Source: Gammaproteobacteria bacterium (GTDB lineage: Bacteria > Pseudomonadota > Gammaproteobacteria > Steroidobacterales > Foliamicaceae). From it: DNA of 64,000 nucleotides. The notes below the pieces were generated by a model that was given only the letters and a program-made list of their open reading frames with translations, searched no databases and was not told where the DNA came from. The position numbers and the translations under genes are program-made. Shown one piece after another: positions 9,057-19,429 of the stretch (position 1 is the first letter of the stretch; each line of letters opens with the position of its first letter). The DNA is taken from contig JAPOWV010000066.1 in NCBI GenBank assembly GCA_026707445.1, positions 32,120-96,119 on the forward strand, in the 5' to 3' direction.

Positions 9057-9922
9057 GCATCCTGGTCGATTCATCCACGCGGGCGATCTGCCAGGGATTG
9101 ACCGGCCGCCAGGGCCGCTTCCACGCCGAGCAGTGCCTGGATTACGGCACGCGCATCCTTGCCGGCGTGACCCCGGGACGGGGCGGCCAGGAATGCCTGG
9201 GGCTGCCGGTGTTCGATACGGCCGAGGAGGCCGTGCGGGCGACCGGCGCCGACACCAGCCTGGTGTTCGTTCCCGCGCCCGCCGCCGCCGATGCGATCAT
9301 GGCCGCCGCCGACGCCGGCATCCGCCTGATCGTCTGCATCACCGAGGGGGTTCCGGTCCTCGACATGGTGCGCATCAAGGCGGCGCTCAAGTCCTTTGAT
9401 TGCCGTCTGCTCGGTCCCAACTGTCCGGGCGTGATCACACCGGGTCAATGCAAGCTGGGCATCATGCCCGGCTTTATCCACGAGCCGGGCCGCATCGGCA
9501 TTATTTCCCGCTCCGGAACGCTGACCTACGAAGTAGTGCACCAGACCACCGCGCACGGCCTGGGGCAGACGAGTTGCGTCGGCATCGGCGGCGACCCCGT
9601 GCGCGGCCTGAATTTCATCGACTGCCTGGAAATGTTCGAGCGGGACCCGGAAACGGAAGGAATCGTCATGGTGGGCGAGATCGGCGGCGCCGACGAGGAG
9701 AAGGCCGCCGAATACATCTCGAGCGAGGTGTCCAAGCCGGTCGTGGCCTATATTGCCGGCGTTACCGCGCCTCCAGGGAAACGAATGGGTCATGCGGGCG
9801 CGATCGTCGCCGGCGGGCAGGGCACGGCGGAAGCCAAATACGAGGCGCTTCTGGCCGCCGGGGTTGCCGTGACCCGTTCCCCCGCGGAGATCGGCGCGAC
9901 CATGGCCAGGGCGCTGGCCTAG
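9053..9922 (+). CDS. sucD: Succinyl-CoA synthetase, alpha subunit
   Basis: The 289-residue protein has the N-terminal CoA-binding Rossmann domain ([19 protein letters not shown]) and the phospho-histidine loop [10 protein letters not shown] near residue 245, which carries the phosphoryl group between succinyl phosphate and ADP. It starts with the GTG at 9053, overlapping the sucC stop, so the two subunits are translationally coupled. The sucAB genes usually found beside sucCD are not in this window; nadE follows instead, 17 bases on. Confidence 0.95.
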   Translation: MSILVDSSTRAICQGLTGRQGRFHAEQCLDYGTRILAGVTPGRGGQECLGLPVFDTAEEAVRATGADTSLVFVPAPAAADAIMAAADAGIRLIVCITEGVPVLDMVRIKAALKSFDCRLLGPNCPGVITPGQCKLGIMPGFIHEPGRIGIISRSGTLTYEVVHQTTAHGLGQTSCVGIGGDPVRGLNFIDCLEMFERDPETEGIVMVGEIGGADEEKAAEYISSEVSKPVVAYIAGVTAPPGKRMGHAGAIVAGGQGTAEAKYEALLAAGVAVTRSPAEIGATMARALA

Positions 9923-9939
9923 CCTCAGTTGTTGGCGCC

Positions 9940-11568
9940 ATGAAGATCGCCCTGGCGCAACTCAACCTCCTGGTGGGCGACGTGCCCGGAAACGTGGACC
10001 GCATTCTGGGCGCGATCGACGAGGCGCGGTCGGCCGGAGCCGGACTGGTTGCGTTTTCGGAACTGGCCCTGTGCGGCTATCCCCCGGAAGACCTGCTGTT
10101 TCACGCCGGCTTGCGCGACGATCTTGCCGCCGGAATCCGGCAGGTGCGGGACGCTGCGTGCGGCATTGCGGTCGTGATCGGCTACCCGCACCGGGAGGAT
10201 GGCCGCTGGTTCAACGCCGCCGCTCTTTTCGCCGAAGGCCGCCGGCTTCACCTGCACCGCAAGAACGTGCTGCCCAACTATCGCGTATTTGACGAGCGCC
10301 GTTACTTTGCGCCGGGCACGGAAGCGGACTGCGTGGACCTGGACGGGTTGAGGCTGGGCCTTGCGGTTTGCGAAGACGTATGGGAACCCGAAGTGCCCAG
10401 GCGCCTGGCGGACGGCGGCGCGCAGTTGATCATTGTGACGAACGGCTCGCCGTACGAACTGGGCAAGCAGCCGCAGCGCGAGAAGCTGCTGGCGCAGCGC
10501 GCCTCGGAGACCGGCGTGCCCTTCGCCTACGTCAACCAGGTGGGAGGGCAGGACGAGCTGGTTTTCGACGGCGCCTCCTGCGTGATTGACGGCTCGGGCC
10601 GGCCCTGCGTTCGCGCCGATGCATTTGCGGAAGGCTTGTGGTACTGCCGGCTGGATACGTCCGACGGCGCGCCGGCGAAGCCCCGTCGAGGAGATCTGGC
10701 CGCCTTCATGCCGGAAGACGAGGAGGTCTACCGCGCGCTTGTTGCGGGGATTCGCGACTACGTGCGAAAGAGCGGCTTCGAGAACGTGGTCCTGGGACTT
10801 TCGGGCGGTATCGATTCGGCGCTCACGCTTGCTCTGGCGGTGGACGCCCTCGGTGCGGACCGCGTGCTTGCGGTGATGATGCCGTATCGCTACACGCTCC
10901 CCATGAGCCTCGAGGAGGCCGAAAGTCAGGCCAGGGCCCTGGGCGCGCAGTACGAGGTGCTGCCCATCTCCGGGATGGTCGAGGCGATGCGGGACACGCT
11001 CGCGGAATTGTTTGCGGGTCTTCCGGAGGACGTGACCGAGGAGAACATCCAGTCGCGCTGCCGCGGCATGCTGCTGATGGCGATATCGAACAAGCAGGGG
11101 CGACTGGTGCTGGCCACCGGCAACAAGAGCGAGTACGCGGTCGGCTACGCGACGCTGTACGGCGACATGGCGGGCGGATTCGCCCCGCTGAAAGACTGCA
11201 CCAAGACCCGCGTGTATCGCCTGGCGCGCTACCGGAACACGCTGTCGCCGGCGATTCCGCGGCGCGTCATCGAACGGCCTCCCACCGCCGAACTCCGCCC
11301 CGGGCAACTCGACAGCGACTCGCTGCCCCCGTACGAAGTGCTGGACGAGGTGCTGGACGCGCTGATGCTGGAAGACCTCTCGGTGAAACACATCGCCGAC
11401 CGCGGCTTCGACCCGGGCGTCGTGCGCCAGGTGCTGGACCGGGTGCGGCTGAGCGAATACAAGCGCCGGCAGGCGCCGCCGGGGGTGCGCGTAACCCAGC
11501 GCGCCTTCGGCCGCGACTGGCGCTATCCCATCGTTTCCGGCTACCGCCCCTCCCGCACCGACGATTAG
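9940..11568 (+). CDS. nadE: Glutamine-dependent NAD+ synthetase
   Basis: The 542-residue, two-domain enzyme has an N-terminal nitrilase-like glutaminase with the triad Glu41 (FSELALCGYP), Lys108 (HRKNVLPNY) and Cys144 (AVCEDVWEP). The C-terminal ATP-pyrophosphatase domain carries SGGIDSA near residue 290. It amidates deamido-NAD to NAD using ammonia tunnelled from glutamine. The start ATG at 9940 (MKIALAQLN) was chosen because the longer open frame upstream runs through sucD out of frame. It ends in a hairpin shared with maf. Confidence 0.95.
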   Translation: MKIALAQLNLLVGDVPGNVDRILGAIDEARSAGAGLVAFSELALCGYPPEDLLFHAGLRDDLAAGIRQVRDAACGIAVVIGYPHREDGRWFNAAALFAEGRRLHLHRKNVLPNYRVFDERRYFAPGTEADCVDLDGLRLGLAVCEDVWEPEVPRRLADGGAQLIIVTNGSPYELGKQPQREKLLAQRASETGVPFAYVNQVGGQDELVFDGASCVIDGSGRPCVRADAFAEGLWYCRLDTSDGAPAKPRRGDLAAFMPEDEEVYRALVAGIRDYVRKSGFENVVLGLSGGIDSALTLALAVDALGADRVLAVMMPYRYTLPMSLEEAESQARALGAQYEVLPISGMVEAMRDTLAELFAGLPEDVTEENIQSRCRGMLLMAISNKQGRLVLATGNKSEYAVGYATLYGDMAGGFAPLKDCTKTRVYRLARYRNTLSPAIPRRVIERPPTAELRPGQLDSDSLPPYEVLDEVLDALMLEDLSVKHIADRGFDPGVVRQVLDRVRLSEYKRRQAPPGVRVTQRAFGRDWRYPIVSGYRPSRTDD

Positions 11569-11590
11569 GGCGTAGTGCCAACACGCCCTA
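11566..11590. terminator. Bidirectional hairpin overlapping both nadE and maf stop codons
   Basis: TAGGGCGT (11566-11573) pairs perfectly with ACGCCCTA (11583-11590) across a 9-base loop. Its outer TAG on the plus strand is the nadE stop codon and its outer CTA is the maf stop codon read on the minus strand. It lacks strong T tracts, so it may act more as an mRNA 3'-end stabiliser than an efficient intrinsic terminator. Confidence 0.5.
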
Positions 11591-12151
11591 GTCCAGGGGC
11601 AGGACCGAGGCCAGCCAGATCAGCGGCAGGCCGACGATGGCGGTGGGGTCGGCCGTCTCCAGCGCTTCGAGCAGCAGCGGCCCGGCGCCCTCGGCGCGAA
11701 ACGCGGCCGTGCAGTCGTAGGGCGCATCCAGGGTGAGATAGCGCTCCACCAGCGCCCGATCAAGCGGCCGGAACCGCGCCACCGTAAGGTCCGTATGGGC
11801 ATGAGCGTTCCCCCCGGGGTCCAGGACGCAAACGGCCGTGTGGAATCTGAGCGCCCGGCCGGAGAATGACATCAACATCGCCTGCGCCCGCTCCGCGGTG
11901 GGCTGTTTGCCCACGGCGCGGCCGTCCATTTCGGCCAACTGGTCCGCGCCGATCACCCAGGCGCCGGCATGGCGCGGCGCGACCTCGCGGGCTTTCGCCT
12001 CGGCCAGCCGCGCCGCCTGCCCGCGCGGGCTTTCCCCGGCGAGCGGACTTTCATCGATGCCGGATGGGTCGGTCACGAAATCGCCGACCAGCCGTGAGAG
12101 CAACTGGCGCTTGTACGGTGATTGCGTCGCCAGCACGATCCTTGATGTCAT
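11588..12151 (-). CDS. Maf-family nucleotide pyrophosphatase, YceF subfamily
   Basis: The 187-residue protein starts MTSRIVLATQSPYKRQLL. The SPYKR signature marks the YceF branch of the Maf/HAM1 superfamily, known to hydrolyse m7GTP rather than dTTP/UTP. Conserved Maf residues are visible in the early Asp-Glu segment (DESPLAGE), VIGADQLAE and GKQPTAERA. Its position divergent from yceD is the same as in enterobacteria. The start ATG at 12151 leaves a 109-base divergent promoter region to yceD. Confidence 0.9.
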   Translation of the reverse strand: MTSRIVLATQSPYKRQLLSRLVGDFVTDPSGIDESPLAGESPRGQAARLAEAKAREVAPRHAGAWVIGADQLAEMDGRAVGKQPTAERAQAMLMSFSGRALRFHTAVCVLDPGGNAHAHTDLTVARFRPLDRALVERYLTLDAPYDCTAAFRAEGAGPLLLEALETADPTAIVGLPLIWLASVLPLD

Positions 12152-12168
12152 TCAAATAACCCGCTGAA

Positions 12169-12198
12169 TTGACAGCGTAAAGACTGCTTCCCTATGAT
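12169..12198 (+). promoter_or_regulatory. Sigma-70 promoter of the yceD-rpmF-plsX-fabH operon
   Basis: TTGACA (12169-12174, a perfect -35) and TATGAT (12193-12198, five of six -10 bases) are separated by 18 bases, 63 bases upstream of the yceD start. It is the best promoter match seen in the window. Confidence 0.75.
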
Positions 12199-12260
12199 AG
12201 CGGCCCCCGCTTCTTTCGTCATTTCCCGAAGTTCCGGCACAGCACACCAGGGCCAGCAGT

Positions 12261-12770
12261 GTGATTCAGCGTAACGCCATTGCATTTCGAAAGCTGTGTG
12301 AGTGGGCCGGGCGCCGCCATAGCGTAGAAACCACGTTTGCCGTGGGCGACTCCGCCCGTCTGTCCGACCTGTGTCAGGACAGCGGGCTGGCCGAGCCGCT
12401 GAATGCAAGCTGGACCTTCGAGCTGGGACTGGAGGGCTTTCCACTCGTGCGCGTGCGTGCCGCCGGCGCGCTCAAGCTCAAATGCCAGCGCTGCCTGGCG
12501 CCGGTGCGGCTGCCCGTCGAGGTGGATTGCAGGCTCACCATAGTAGCCGGCGAAAACGAGATTCGAGACGTAGCTTCGCCCTACGACACCGTGGTGGCCG
12601 GTCCGGGAGGGCTGGCGCTGGGTACAATATTGGAGGATGAGATATTGACCAGCTTGCCCCTGGCGCCCGTACACGATGGGTGTACGGTCTCGGGGGAAGC
12701 GGAAACCCACTCATCGCCGGATGCAAGCCGGCCGCTGGCCGGTTTGGGGGCCCTGCTTCGGCAAGAGTAG
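12261..12770 (+). CDS. yceD: YceD/DUF177 protein (23S rRNA accumulation factor)
   Basis: The 169-residue protein starts at a GTG and has the DUF177 core with the CxxC pair of KLKCQRCLAPV (about residues 72-82) and an acidic C-terminal half containing the DEILTSLPLAP motif. In E. coli YceD is needed for normal 23S rRNA accumulation. Its position directly before rpmF (L32) is conserved across bacteria and supports the call. Confidence 0.88.
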   Translation: MIQRNAIAFRKLCEWAGRRHSVETTFAVGDSARLSDLCQDSGLAEPLNASWTFELGLEGFPLVRVRAAGALKLKCQRCLAPVRLPVEVDCRLTIVAGENEIRDVASPYDTVVAGPGGLALGTILEDEILTSLPLAPVHDGCTVSGEAETHSSPDASRPLAGLGALLRQE

Positions 12771-12809
12771 ATTTAACCGCACTTTGGGCCTGTTCCAAGG
12801 GGTATGACA

Positions 12810-13013
12810 ATGGCAGTTCAACAAAACCGCAAATCGCGCTCACGCCGGGACATGCGCCGGTCGCATCACGCGCTGGGGCGCCCGACTCTTTCCATGGATC
12901 CCGAGACCGGCGAGTTGCACCGCCGCCACCATATTGCGCCCGACGGCTTCTACCGGGGGCGCGAGATCATTCCGCCTCCCCCGGAGACGGACGAGGAGGA
13001 GATGGAAGGCTGA
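12810..13013 (+). CDS. rpmF: 50S ribosomal protein L32
   Basis: The 67-residue basic protein begins [20 protein letters not shown], the canonical L32 N terminus. An ATG six bases upstream (12804) is also in frame, but 12810 has the better spacing from AGGGG and gives the conserved MAVQQ start. The zinc-ribbon cysteines found in some L32 proteins are absent; this is the C-minus form. It lies between yceD and plsX as usual. Confidence 0.95.
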   Translation: MAVQQNRKSRSRRDMRRSHHALGRPTLSMDPETGELHRRHHIAPDGFYRGREIIPPPPETDEEEMEG

Positions 13014-13094
13014 CCCCGCGCGTTCGCGCCGGGCTGCGGCGATCGTGATTCACACGGCAGCGGTCGTTCGACCTACGCAGGCCGGGCGTTTTCC

Positions 13095-14080
13095 ATGAGC
13101 AAGCTGGTAACCATCGCAGTGGACGCCATGAGTGGCGACCTGGGTCCGGCCGTAGCGGTGCGGGGCAGTCTGGAAATGCTCCGCAATCGCGAGGAGTTGC
13201 GTTTGATCCTGGTGGGCGACGCGGATACCGTGCGGCGCAACCTGGGCCGGCTGGGAAAGGAGTCCAGGCGCGTGGAGATACACCATGCGGAGCAGGTGGT
13301 GTCGATGGAAGACACGCCGTCCGAGGCACTGCGGCGCAAGAAGCGCTCCTCGATGCGCGTGGCCCTGGAACTTGCCCGTTCCGGCGAGGCGCAGGCCTGT
13401 GTCAGTGCCGGCAATACGGGGGCCCTCATGGCGATCGGACGGCTGATCCTCAGGATGCTTCCCGGAATCGACCGGCCGGCCATCCTGGTCGCGCTGCCGA
13501 CGCTAAAGGGCGCCTGCTACATGCTGGATCTCGGCGCCAATCCCGTATGCACGCCTACGCACCTGCTCCAGTTTGCGGTGATGGGCTCGGTGATCGCTTC
13601 GATCAACAATGTCGAGAGCCCTGCGATCCGATTGCTGAACAACGGCGAAGAGGAAATCAAGGGCATCGAGACGGTGCAGGCCGCCGGCGCCTTGCTCAGC
13701 GACAGCCACCTCAACTATCACGGCTTCGTGGAACCGAACGATGTCTTCAAGCACCGTGCGGACGTAGTCGTGTGCGACGGCTTTACCGGGAATATCGCGC
13801 TCAAGACCATGGAAGGTTCGGCGCAGTTCGTATACGCGCAGATGAAGTCGTATTTTCAGACCGGATGGCTCAGCCGCGCATACGGGCTGGCGTGCTGGCC
13901 TTTTCTCTACACCATCAAGAAACGGCTGGATCCGAACCGCCACAACGGGGCGGCCCTTGTGGGGCTGAACGGCATCGTGATCAAGAGCCATGGCGCCAGC
14001 AACGAGGTGGGCTGGCAGCAGGCCATACAGTTGGCCATGCGCGAGGTGGCGAAAGGTTTGAACGAGCGGATCCAGGGCGT

Positions 14081-14102
<22 letters not shown>
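13095..14102 (+). CDS. plsX: Phosphate acyltransferase PlsX
   Basis: The 335-residue protein starts MSKLVTIAVDAMSGDLGP and has the PlsX/PTA-like fold with conserved SAGNTGALMAIG and CDGFTGNIALKTMEG motifs. It converts acyl-ACP to acyl phosphate, the acyl donor for PlsY in phosphatidic acid synthesis. It is a peripheral membrane enzyme. Its 3' end overlaps the chosen fabH start by 22 bases. Confidence 0.95.
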
Positions 14103-15087
<985 letters not shown>

Positions 15088-15088
<1 letters not shown>

Positions 15089-16029
15089 TGCGAATCTCTT
15101 CTTTCGGGCTCGTTTTCCTGGTTGCCGGAACCTTCGCCGTCCTCCCCGTCAGGGCGGAGAACTTTCTGCTGCCGTCTCCCACCGCGACCGTCGTGGGCGA
15201 AGCGCACTGGATCGCCGCCGACCGTCGCGAGTCCCTGCTGGATGCGGCCCGGCGCAACGGCCTGGGTTTCTTCGACATGAAGCAGGCCAACCCCGATGTG
15301 GATATGTGGGTGCCCAGGGACGGCGCACGGGTCCTGCTGCCGACATCCTTTGTTCTGCCGAACGCCCGCCGCCGGGGCGTGGTCGTGAACATCGCCGAGT
15401 ACCGCCTGTATTTCTACCACGAGCGGGACGGGCAGGACATGGTGGCGACCTTCCCGATCAGTATCGGTCGCATGGACTGGCAGACCCCGCTGGGCGACTG
15501 GAGAGTCACGCGCAAACGGACCCGTCCCACCTGGCGTCCGCCCAAGTCCATCATCGCCGAGTACGCGGCCGATGGCGAAGTCCTGCCGCCGGTCGTTCCG
15601 CCCGGGCCGGACAATCCCCTGGGCGACTACGCGATCAATCTTTCCGCGCCGGGTTACCTCATCCATGGCACCAACAAGCCGCGCGGGGTTGGCATGCAGG
15701 TCACCCACGGCTGCTTGCGGATGCTCCCCGAAGACATCGAGTGGCTGTTTCCGCAAGTTCCTACCGGACTTCCGGTGACCATCGTGAATCAGCCCGTCAA
15801 GATTGGTTTGCGTGACGGCAGGCTGTACCTGGAGGCGCATCCCGCGCTGGAGGACCGCGGGCCGGAAGAACTCGACAGTCTGATCGAGCGGATCAAGGCA
15901 TCGGCGCAGGCGGCGCGGGTTGTTCTGGACGTGCAGGCGATGCGCCGGGTACTGATCGAGCGCCGAGGCGTTCCCACGTCGATTTCCCTCTCCCCGGAGC
16001 CTGTTCAGGCCGCTGTCGGCGGGCGCTGA
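15088..16029 (+). CDS. Periplasmic L,D-transpeptidase (YkuD/ErfK family)
   Basis: The 313-residue protein has an N-terminal signal peptide (hydrophobic residues 5-20, cleavage near VRA-EN), a LysM-like segment (about 40-87) and a YkuD catalytic domain. The active-site motif carries His193 (LIHGTNKP) and the Cys of THGCLRM (Cys209). The family forms 3-3 peptidoglycan cross-links or attaches Lpp-type lipoproteins to peptidoglycan. The gene for an OprI-like lipoprotein follows 145 bases downstream, so lipoprotein attachment is an attractive but unproven role. It is coupled to fabH (TGATG overlap). Confidence 0.9.
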
Positions 16030-16090
16030 AAGCGGCTGTCCGCCGGGTGTCCCGACAGGGGTTTTCAGGCCTCGGAAACACCCCGATCTC

Positions 16091-16120
16091 TTGCAATTTC
16101 TGGCGGGCTGGGCGAATATA
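16091..16120 (+). promoter_or_regulatory. Candidate promoter for the small lipoprotein gene
   Basis: TTGCAA (16091-16096) and AATATA (16115-16120) are 18 bases apart, about 55 bases upstream of the lipoprotein start. The -10 match is weak. Confidence 0.35.
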
Positions 16121-16174
16121 CGTGAGTGCGCTGGATTCAGGCGCGCTTTACAGGTTGAGAACCCGAGGACCTTC

Positions 16175-16492
16175 ATGAAAAAGACCAGACTTGTTGTTGC
16201 TCTGCTCGGAGCACCGGCGGTCGCGGTGGCCATGTCCGGCTGCTGCACCGCGGGCATGGACGAAATGGCTGCGAAGATCGATTCCAGCGCTGCTGCGATG
16301 GGCAGCAGAATGTCTGCCCTTGAGGGCAGGATCGGCGATATGGAAGCGGCTCAGCGTCAGACTGCCGCCGCAGTCGAGCGGGCGAGCGTGACTGCCGAAC
16401 GTGCGGCTGAGGCGGCTGCGGAGGCGAGCGCCTCGGCGGACGCGACCAGCGAACGCATGGACCGCATGTTCGAGCAAAGCCAGCAGAAATAA
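16175..16492 (+). CDS. OprI/Lpp-like alanine-rich coiled-coil lipoprotein
   Basis: The 105-residue protein has a lipoprotein signal (MKKTRLVVALLGAPAVAVAM) ending in a lipobox MSGC, then a heptad-patterned alanine-rich helix and a C terminus DRMFEQSQQK. This layout resembles OprI of Pseudomonas (ending RMLEKASRK) and Braun's lipoprotein, which tether the outer membrane to peptidoglycan through the C-terminal Lys. The start ATG at 16175 gives the canonical signal. A strong terminator follows. Peptidoglycan linkage is inferred from the terminal Lys and the neighbouring L,D-transpeptidase. Confidence 0.75.
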   Translation: MKKTRLVVALLGAPAVAVAMSGCCTAGMDEMAAKIDSSAAAMGSRMSALEGRIGDMEAAQRQTAAAVERASVTAERAAEAAAEASASADATSERMDRMFEQSQQK

Positions 16493-16503
16493 TCTCCCCG
16501 AAG

Positions 16504-16545
16504 TAAAGCGGCCGGGATAGCAGATCACGGCCGCTTTGCTCTTTC
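16504..16545 (+). terminator. Rho-independent terminator after the lipoprotein gene
   Basis: AAAGCGGCCG (16505-16514) pairs perfectly with CGGCCGCTTT (16528-16537) across a 13-base loop and is followed by a T-rich run (GCTCTTT). Confidence 0.85.
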
Positions 16546-16690
16546 CGGCGCCGGTTGAGCAGCCCGTCCGGGCCTTCCGGAACCCTCACTTACTCCGCGC
16601 ATTTCACAAACCGCGGTCAGTAACCCCTCTCTCTTTTTCATACGCTCGCGCGGAGCGGGGGCATGACCCTCGCGGCGCCCCGCCTTCCTG

Positions 16691-16731
16691 GAGGACGGGA
16701 CGTCCTCGCCCAGGCGTGGGGCGGGATGTCC
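16691..16731. terminator. Large imperfect hairpin downstream of gspF
   Basis: GAGGACG (16691-16697) pairs with CGTCCTC (16701-16707), and alternatively 16698-16711 pairs imperfectly with 16718-16731, giving two mutually exclusive folds. It lies between the lipoprotein terminator and the end of gspF, so it could end the gsp transcript. No T tract is seen. Confidence 0.35.
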
Positions 16732-16741
16732 TCCCCCCAGG

Positions 16742-17950
16742 CTACTGTCCGATGAGGCGGTTCATTTCGAAGATCGGCATCAGTATGGACAGCACGATCA
16801 GCAGCACGAATCCGCCAACCAGCATGATCAGCACCGGTTGCAGCAGGGAGGTCAGGGTGTTGATGCGCGCCGACAACTCCCGTTCCTGGGTTTCGGCCGC
16901 GCGACCCAGCAGTTGATGCAGTTCTCCGCTGGCCTCGCCGCTGGCGATAAGCTGGATACACAGCGGTGGGAACAGCCCGTTGCGGTCCAGCGCTGCGGCG
17001 GCCGGCTTGCCTTCGCTGACTTCCCGGGCCGCGTCCATCGCGGCCTGGCGCATGGGCAGATTGGTCAGCATGCGCGCGGCCACCCGCAAGGACTCCCACA
17101 CGGAAACGCCGGCATCGGTTAGCGTGGAGAGCGACTGCATGAGGCGGGCCGAATTCAGTTCGCGGGAAAGTGCGCCGAAAAGCGGGGTGCGGAGGAGCAG
17201 CCGGTGCAGCTTCAGTCGCGCCGCGGGAAGGCGCAGCGCGCGAGCGAGGAGGCCGCAGCCCGCGGCCGCCGCCAAAAGCGCCAGCCAACCCCAGGCGCGG
17301 GCGAAATCGCTTACCGCGATCAGCACGCGCGTCAGAAGCGGCAGTTCAACGCCGCTGTCAACGAATACCGGGGTGACCTGCGGCACGACATAGACCAGCA
17401 TGAGGCTGACGATCGCCAGGCTGAAGACGGTGAGCACCATCGGGTAGGCCAGCGCCGCCCGTACCTGCTGGCGCAGCGCTTGGCGTTTCTCGAAGTGTTC
17501 GGCCAGCCGCTCCAGCACTTCCTCAAGGCGGCCGATCCGCTCGCCGGCGCCTACCGTGGCAACGAGCAATTCCGGGAACGTGCGCCGCGACGCGCTCAGG
17601 GCTTCGGCGAAGCTGTAGCCTTCCTGCACGCGGGCCCGCACGCCCATCAGGACTTCACTGTAACGCGCGCGTTGGGCGGCCAGCGCGTTGAGGGCCGCGT
17701 CCAGCGGCAGTCCGCCTCGCAGCAGCGTGGCAAGTTGGCGGGTAAGCTGCGCCAGGGTCTCGCTGCGGAGCGCGCGCCGTTTACCGAGCCGGAAGCGGCT
17801 TGCAATACCCGGCGCCGCCGGCCGCACGTTGAGCGGCCGCAAGCCCTGCTCGCGCAACAGGCCGCGCACATGACGCGGGTTGTCTCCTTCAACGGTACCA
17901 CGCCTGCGGCGGCCACCGTCATCCAGCGCGGCGAAACTCCATTGGGCCAC
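16742..17950 (-). CDS. gspF: Type II secretion inner-membrane protein GspF
   Basis: The 402-residue protein starts MAQWSFAALDDGGRRRRG and contains two GspF domains (about 65-190 and 270-390) with three membrane segments, including the C-terminal VLIMLVGGFVLLIVLSILMPIFEMN. It forms the platform of the type II secretion pseudopilus motor. It is a paralogue of pilC at 4320-5519. It starts 12 bases after gspE. The downstream pseudopilin genes gspG-K expected after gspF are absent. Confidence 0.93.
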   Translation of the reverse strand: MAQWSFAALDDGGRRRRGTVEGDNPRHVRGLLREQGLRPLNVRPAAPGIASRFRLGKRRALRSETLAQLTRQLATLLRGGLPLDAALNALAAQRARYSEVLMGVRARVQEGYSFAEALSASRRTFPELLVATVGAGERIGRLEEVLERLAEHFEKRQALRQQVRAALAYPMVLTVFSLAIVSLMLVYVVPQVTPVFVDSGVELPLLTRVLIAVSDFARAWGWLALLAAAAGCGLLARALRLPAARLKLHRLLLRTPLFGALSRELNSARLMQSLSTLTDAGVSVWESLRVAARMLTNLPMRQAAMDAAREVSEGKPAAAALDRNGLFPPLCIQLIASGEASGELHQLLGRAAETQERELSARINTLTSLLQPVLIMLVGGFVLLIVLSILMPIFEMNRLIGQ

Positions 17951-17962
17951 CGCGGGTCCGCC

Positions 17963-19429
17963 CTACTCCTCGCTGGTTACGCGCATTACCTCCTTCAGCG
18001 AGGTAATGCCTTGGCGCACTTTGTCCAGTCCATTGGATCGAAGCGCCGGCGTATCGTTCCGGACTTCGTCCTCCAGTTGCTGCTCCGGCGCTCCATCGTG
18101 TATGAGTTTGCGCAAACGGTCGTCGACACGCACCAGTTCGTAAATGCCGGTGCGGCCTCGATACCCGCCGCCATCGGCTGTGGCGACCGGCCCGGGGCGG
18201 TAGAGCGTCGGCGCCTCGTGGGGATTCAATCCCAGCAGCGAACACTCGTATTCTCCGGGCGAATACGCCTCGTGCGTTTCGGGATCGAGCTGGCGCACCA
18301 GTCGCTGCGCCAGGATGCCCTGCAGGCTGGAGGAAATCAGAAAGGGCTCCAGCCCCATGTCGCGCAACCGGGTCACCGCTCCTACCGCGGTGTTGGTGTG
18401 CAGGGTGGAGAAAACCAGGTGACCCGTAAGGCTTGCGCGCACGGCGATTTCCGCCGTCTCCAGATCACGGATCTCACCCACCATGACCACGTCCGGGTCC
18501 TGGCGGAGGATTGCGCGCAGGCCGCGGGCGAAGGTCAGACCCACGCGGGTGTTGACCTGTGTCTGGCCGACGCCGTCCAGGTAATACTCCACCGGGTCTT
18601 CCACCGTCATGATGTTGCGCGTGCTGTCGTTGATCCGCTCCAGCGCCGCGTACAGGGTGGTGGTCTTGCCCGACCCCGTGGGGCCGGTGACCAGCACGAT
18701 CCCGTGCGGACGCTGAATGAGCTGCTCCATGCGCCCCAGCGTCCCGGCGTCCATGCCCAGCGATTCGAGGTCCAGCCTGCCGGACTGCTTGTCCAGCAGC
18801 CGCAGGACCACGCGCTCACCGTGAATGCCCGGTAGCGTGGAAACCCGCACATCGACTGCGCGGCCCGCGATTCGCAGGGAAATGCGGCCGTCCTGCGGCA
18901 GGCGTCTCTCGGCGATGTCCAGGTCCGCCATGACCTTGGCGCGGGAGATCACCAGCGGGCTCAGCCCCCGGCGGAGCTTCAGCGTTTCGCGAAGCACGCC
19001 GTCAACGCGGAAGCGCACGCTCAGGTTGAACTCGCCCGGCTCCAGGTGCACGTCGGAGGCGCCGGTTCGGATCGCGGACGCCAGCACCGCATTCAGCAGC
19101 CGGATGATCGGGGCGTCGTTTTCGCTGTCGAGCAGATCGGAAGGAGCCGGCAGTTCCCGCGCCAGCGCGCCCAGTTCGGTGTCCTCGTCCAGGTCTTCGG
19201 CAATCGACAGTGCGCTGTCGGCGCCGCTTTCGTAACGCGACCTCAGGCGGCGGTCGAACTCCTCCGCGTCGATCAGTTTCGGTCGCAGGGATTGGCGCAC
19301 GACGCGGCCGGCCTCGGCCAGTCCCGCCAGCCCGGCGCCGGCCCGAACCAGCGCGATCAGCTCACCATCCGGTCCCGGCGTAAGCAGCACTCCATGGCGC
19401 TGCGCGAAGCTGAAGGGCAGGGTGTTCAA
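17963..19429 (-). CDS. gspE: Type II secretion ATPase GspE, lacking the zinc tetracysteine
   Basis: The 488-residue secretion ATPase has an N-terminal GspE-N region, Walker A GPTGSGKT (about residues 247-254), an Asp box and VGEIRDLET. At the place where GspE normally carries two CxxC pairs (between LAQRLVRQL and GYRGRTGIYE) only one cysteine is present (EYECSLLGL), so the zinc-binding knuckle is lost. It powers pseudopilus assembly with GspF and, through GspL, the rest of the system. It overlaps gspD by four bases (ATGA). Confidence 0.93.
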   Translation of the reverse strand: MNTLPFSFAQRHGVLLTPGPDGELIALVRAGAGLAGLAEAGRVVRQSLRPKLIDAEEFDRRLRSRYESGADSALSIAEDLDEDTELGALARELPAPSDLLDSENDAPIIRLLNAVLASAIRTGASDVHLEPGEFNLSVRFRVDGVLRETLKLRRGLSPLVISRAKVMADLDIAERRLPQDGRISLRIAGRAVDVRVSTLPGIHGERVVLRLLDKQSGRLDLESLGMDAGTLGRMEQLIQRPHGIVLVTGPTGSGKTTTLYAALERINDSTRNIMTVEDPVEYYLDGVGQTQVNTRVGLTFARGLRAILRQDPDVVMVGEIRDLETAEIAVRASLTGHLVFSTLHTNTAVGAVTRLRDMGLEPFLISSSLQGILAQRLVRQLDPETHEAYSPGEYECSLLGLNPHEAPTLYRPGPVATADGGGYRGRTGIYELVRVDDRLRKLIHDGAPEQQLEDEVRNDTPALRSNGLDKVRQGITSLKEVMRVTSEE

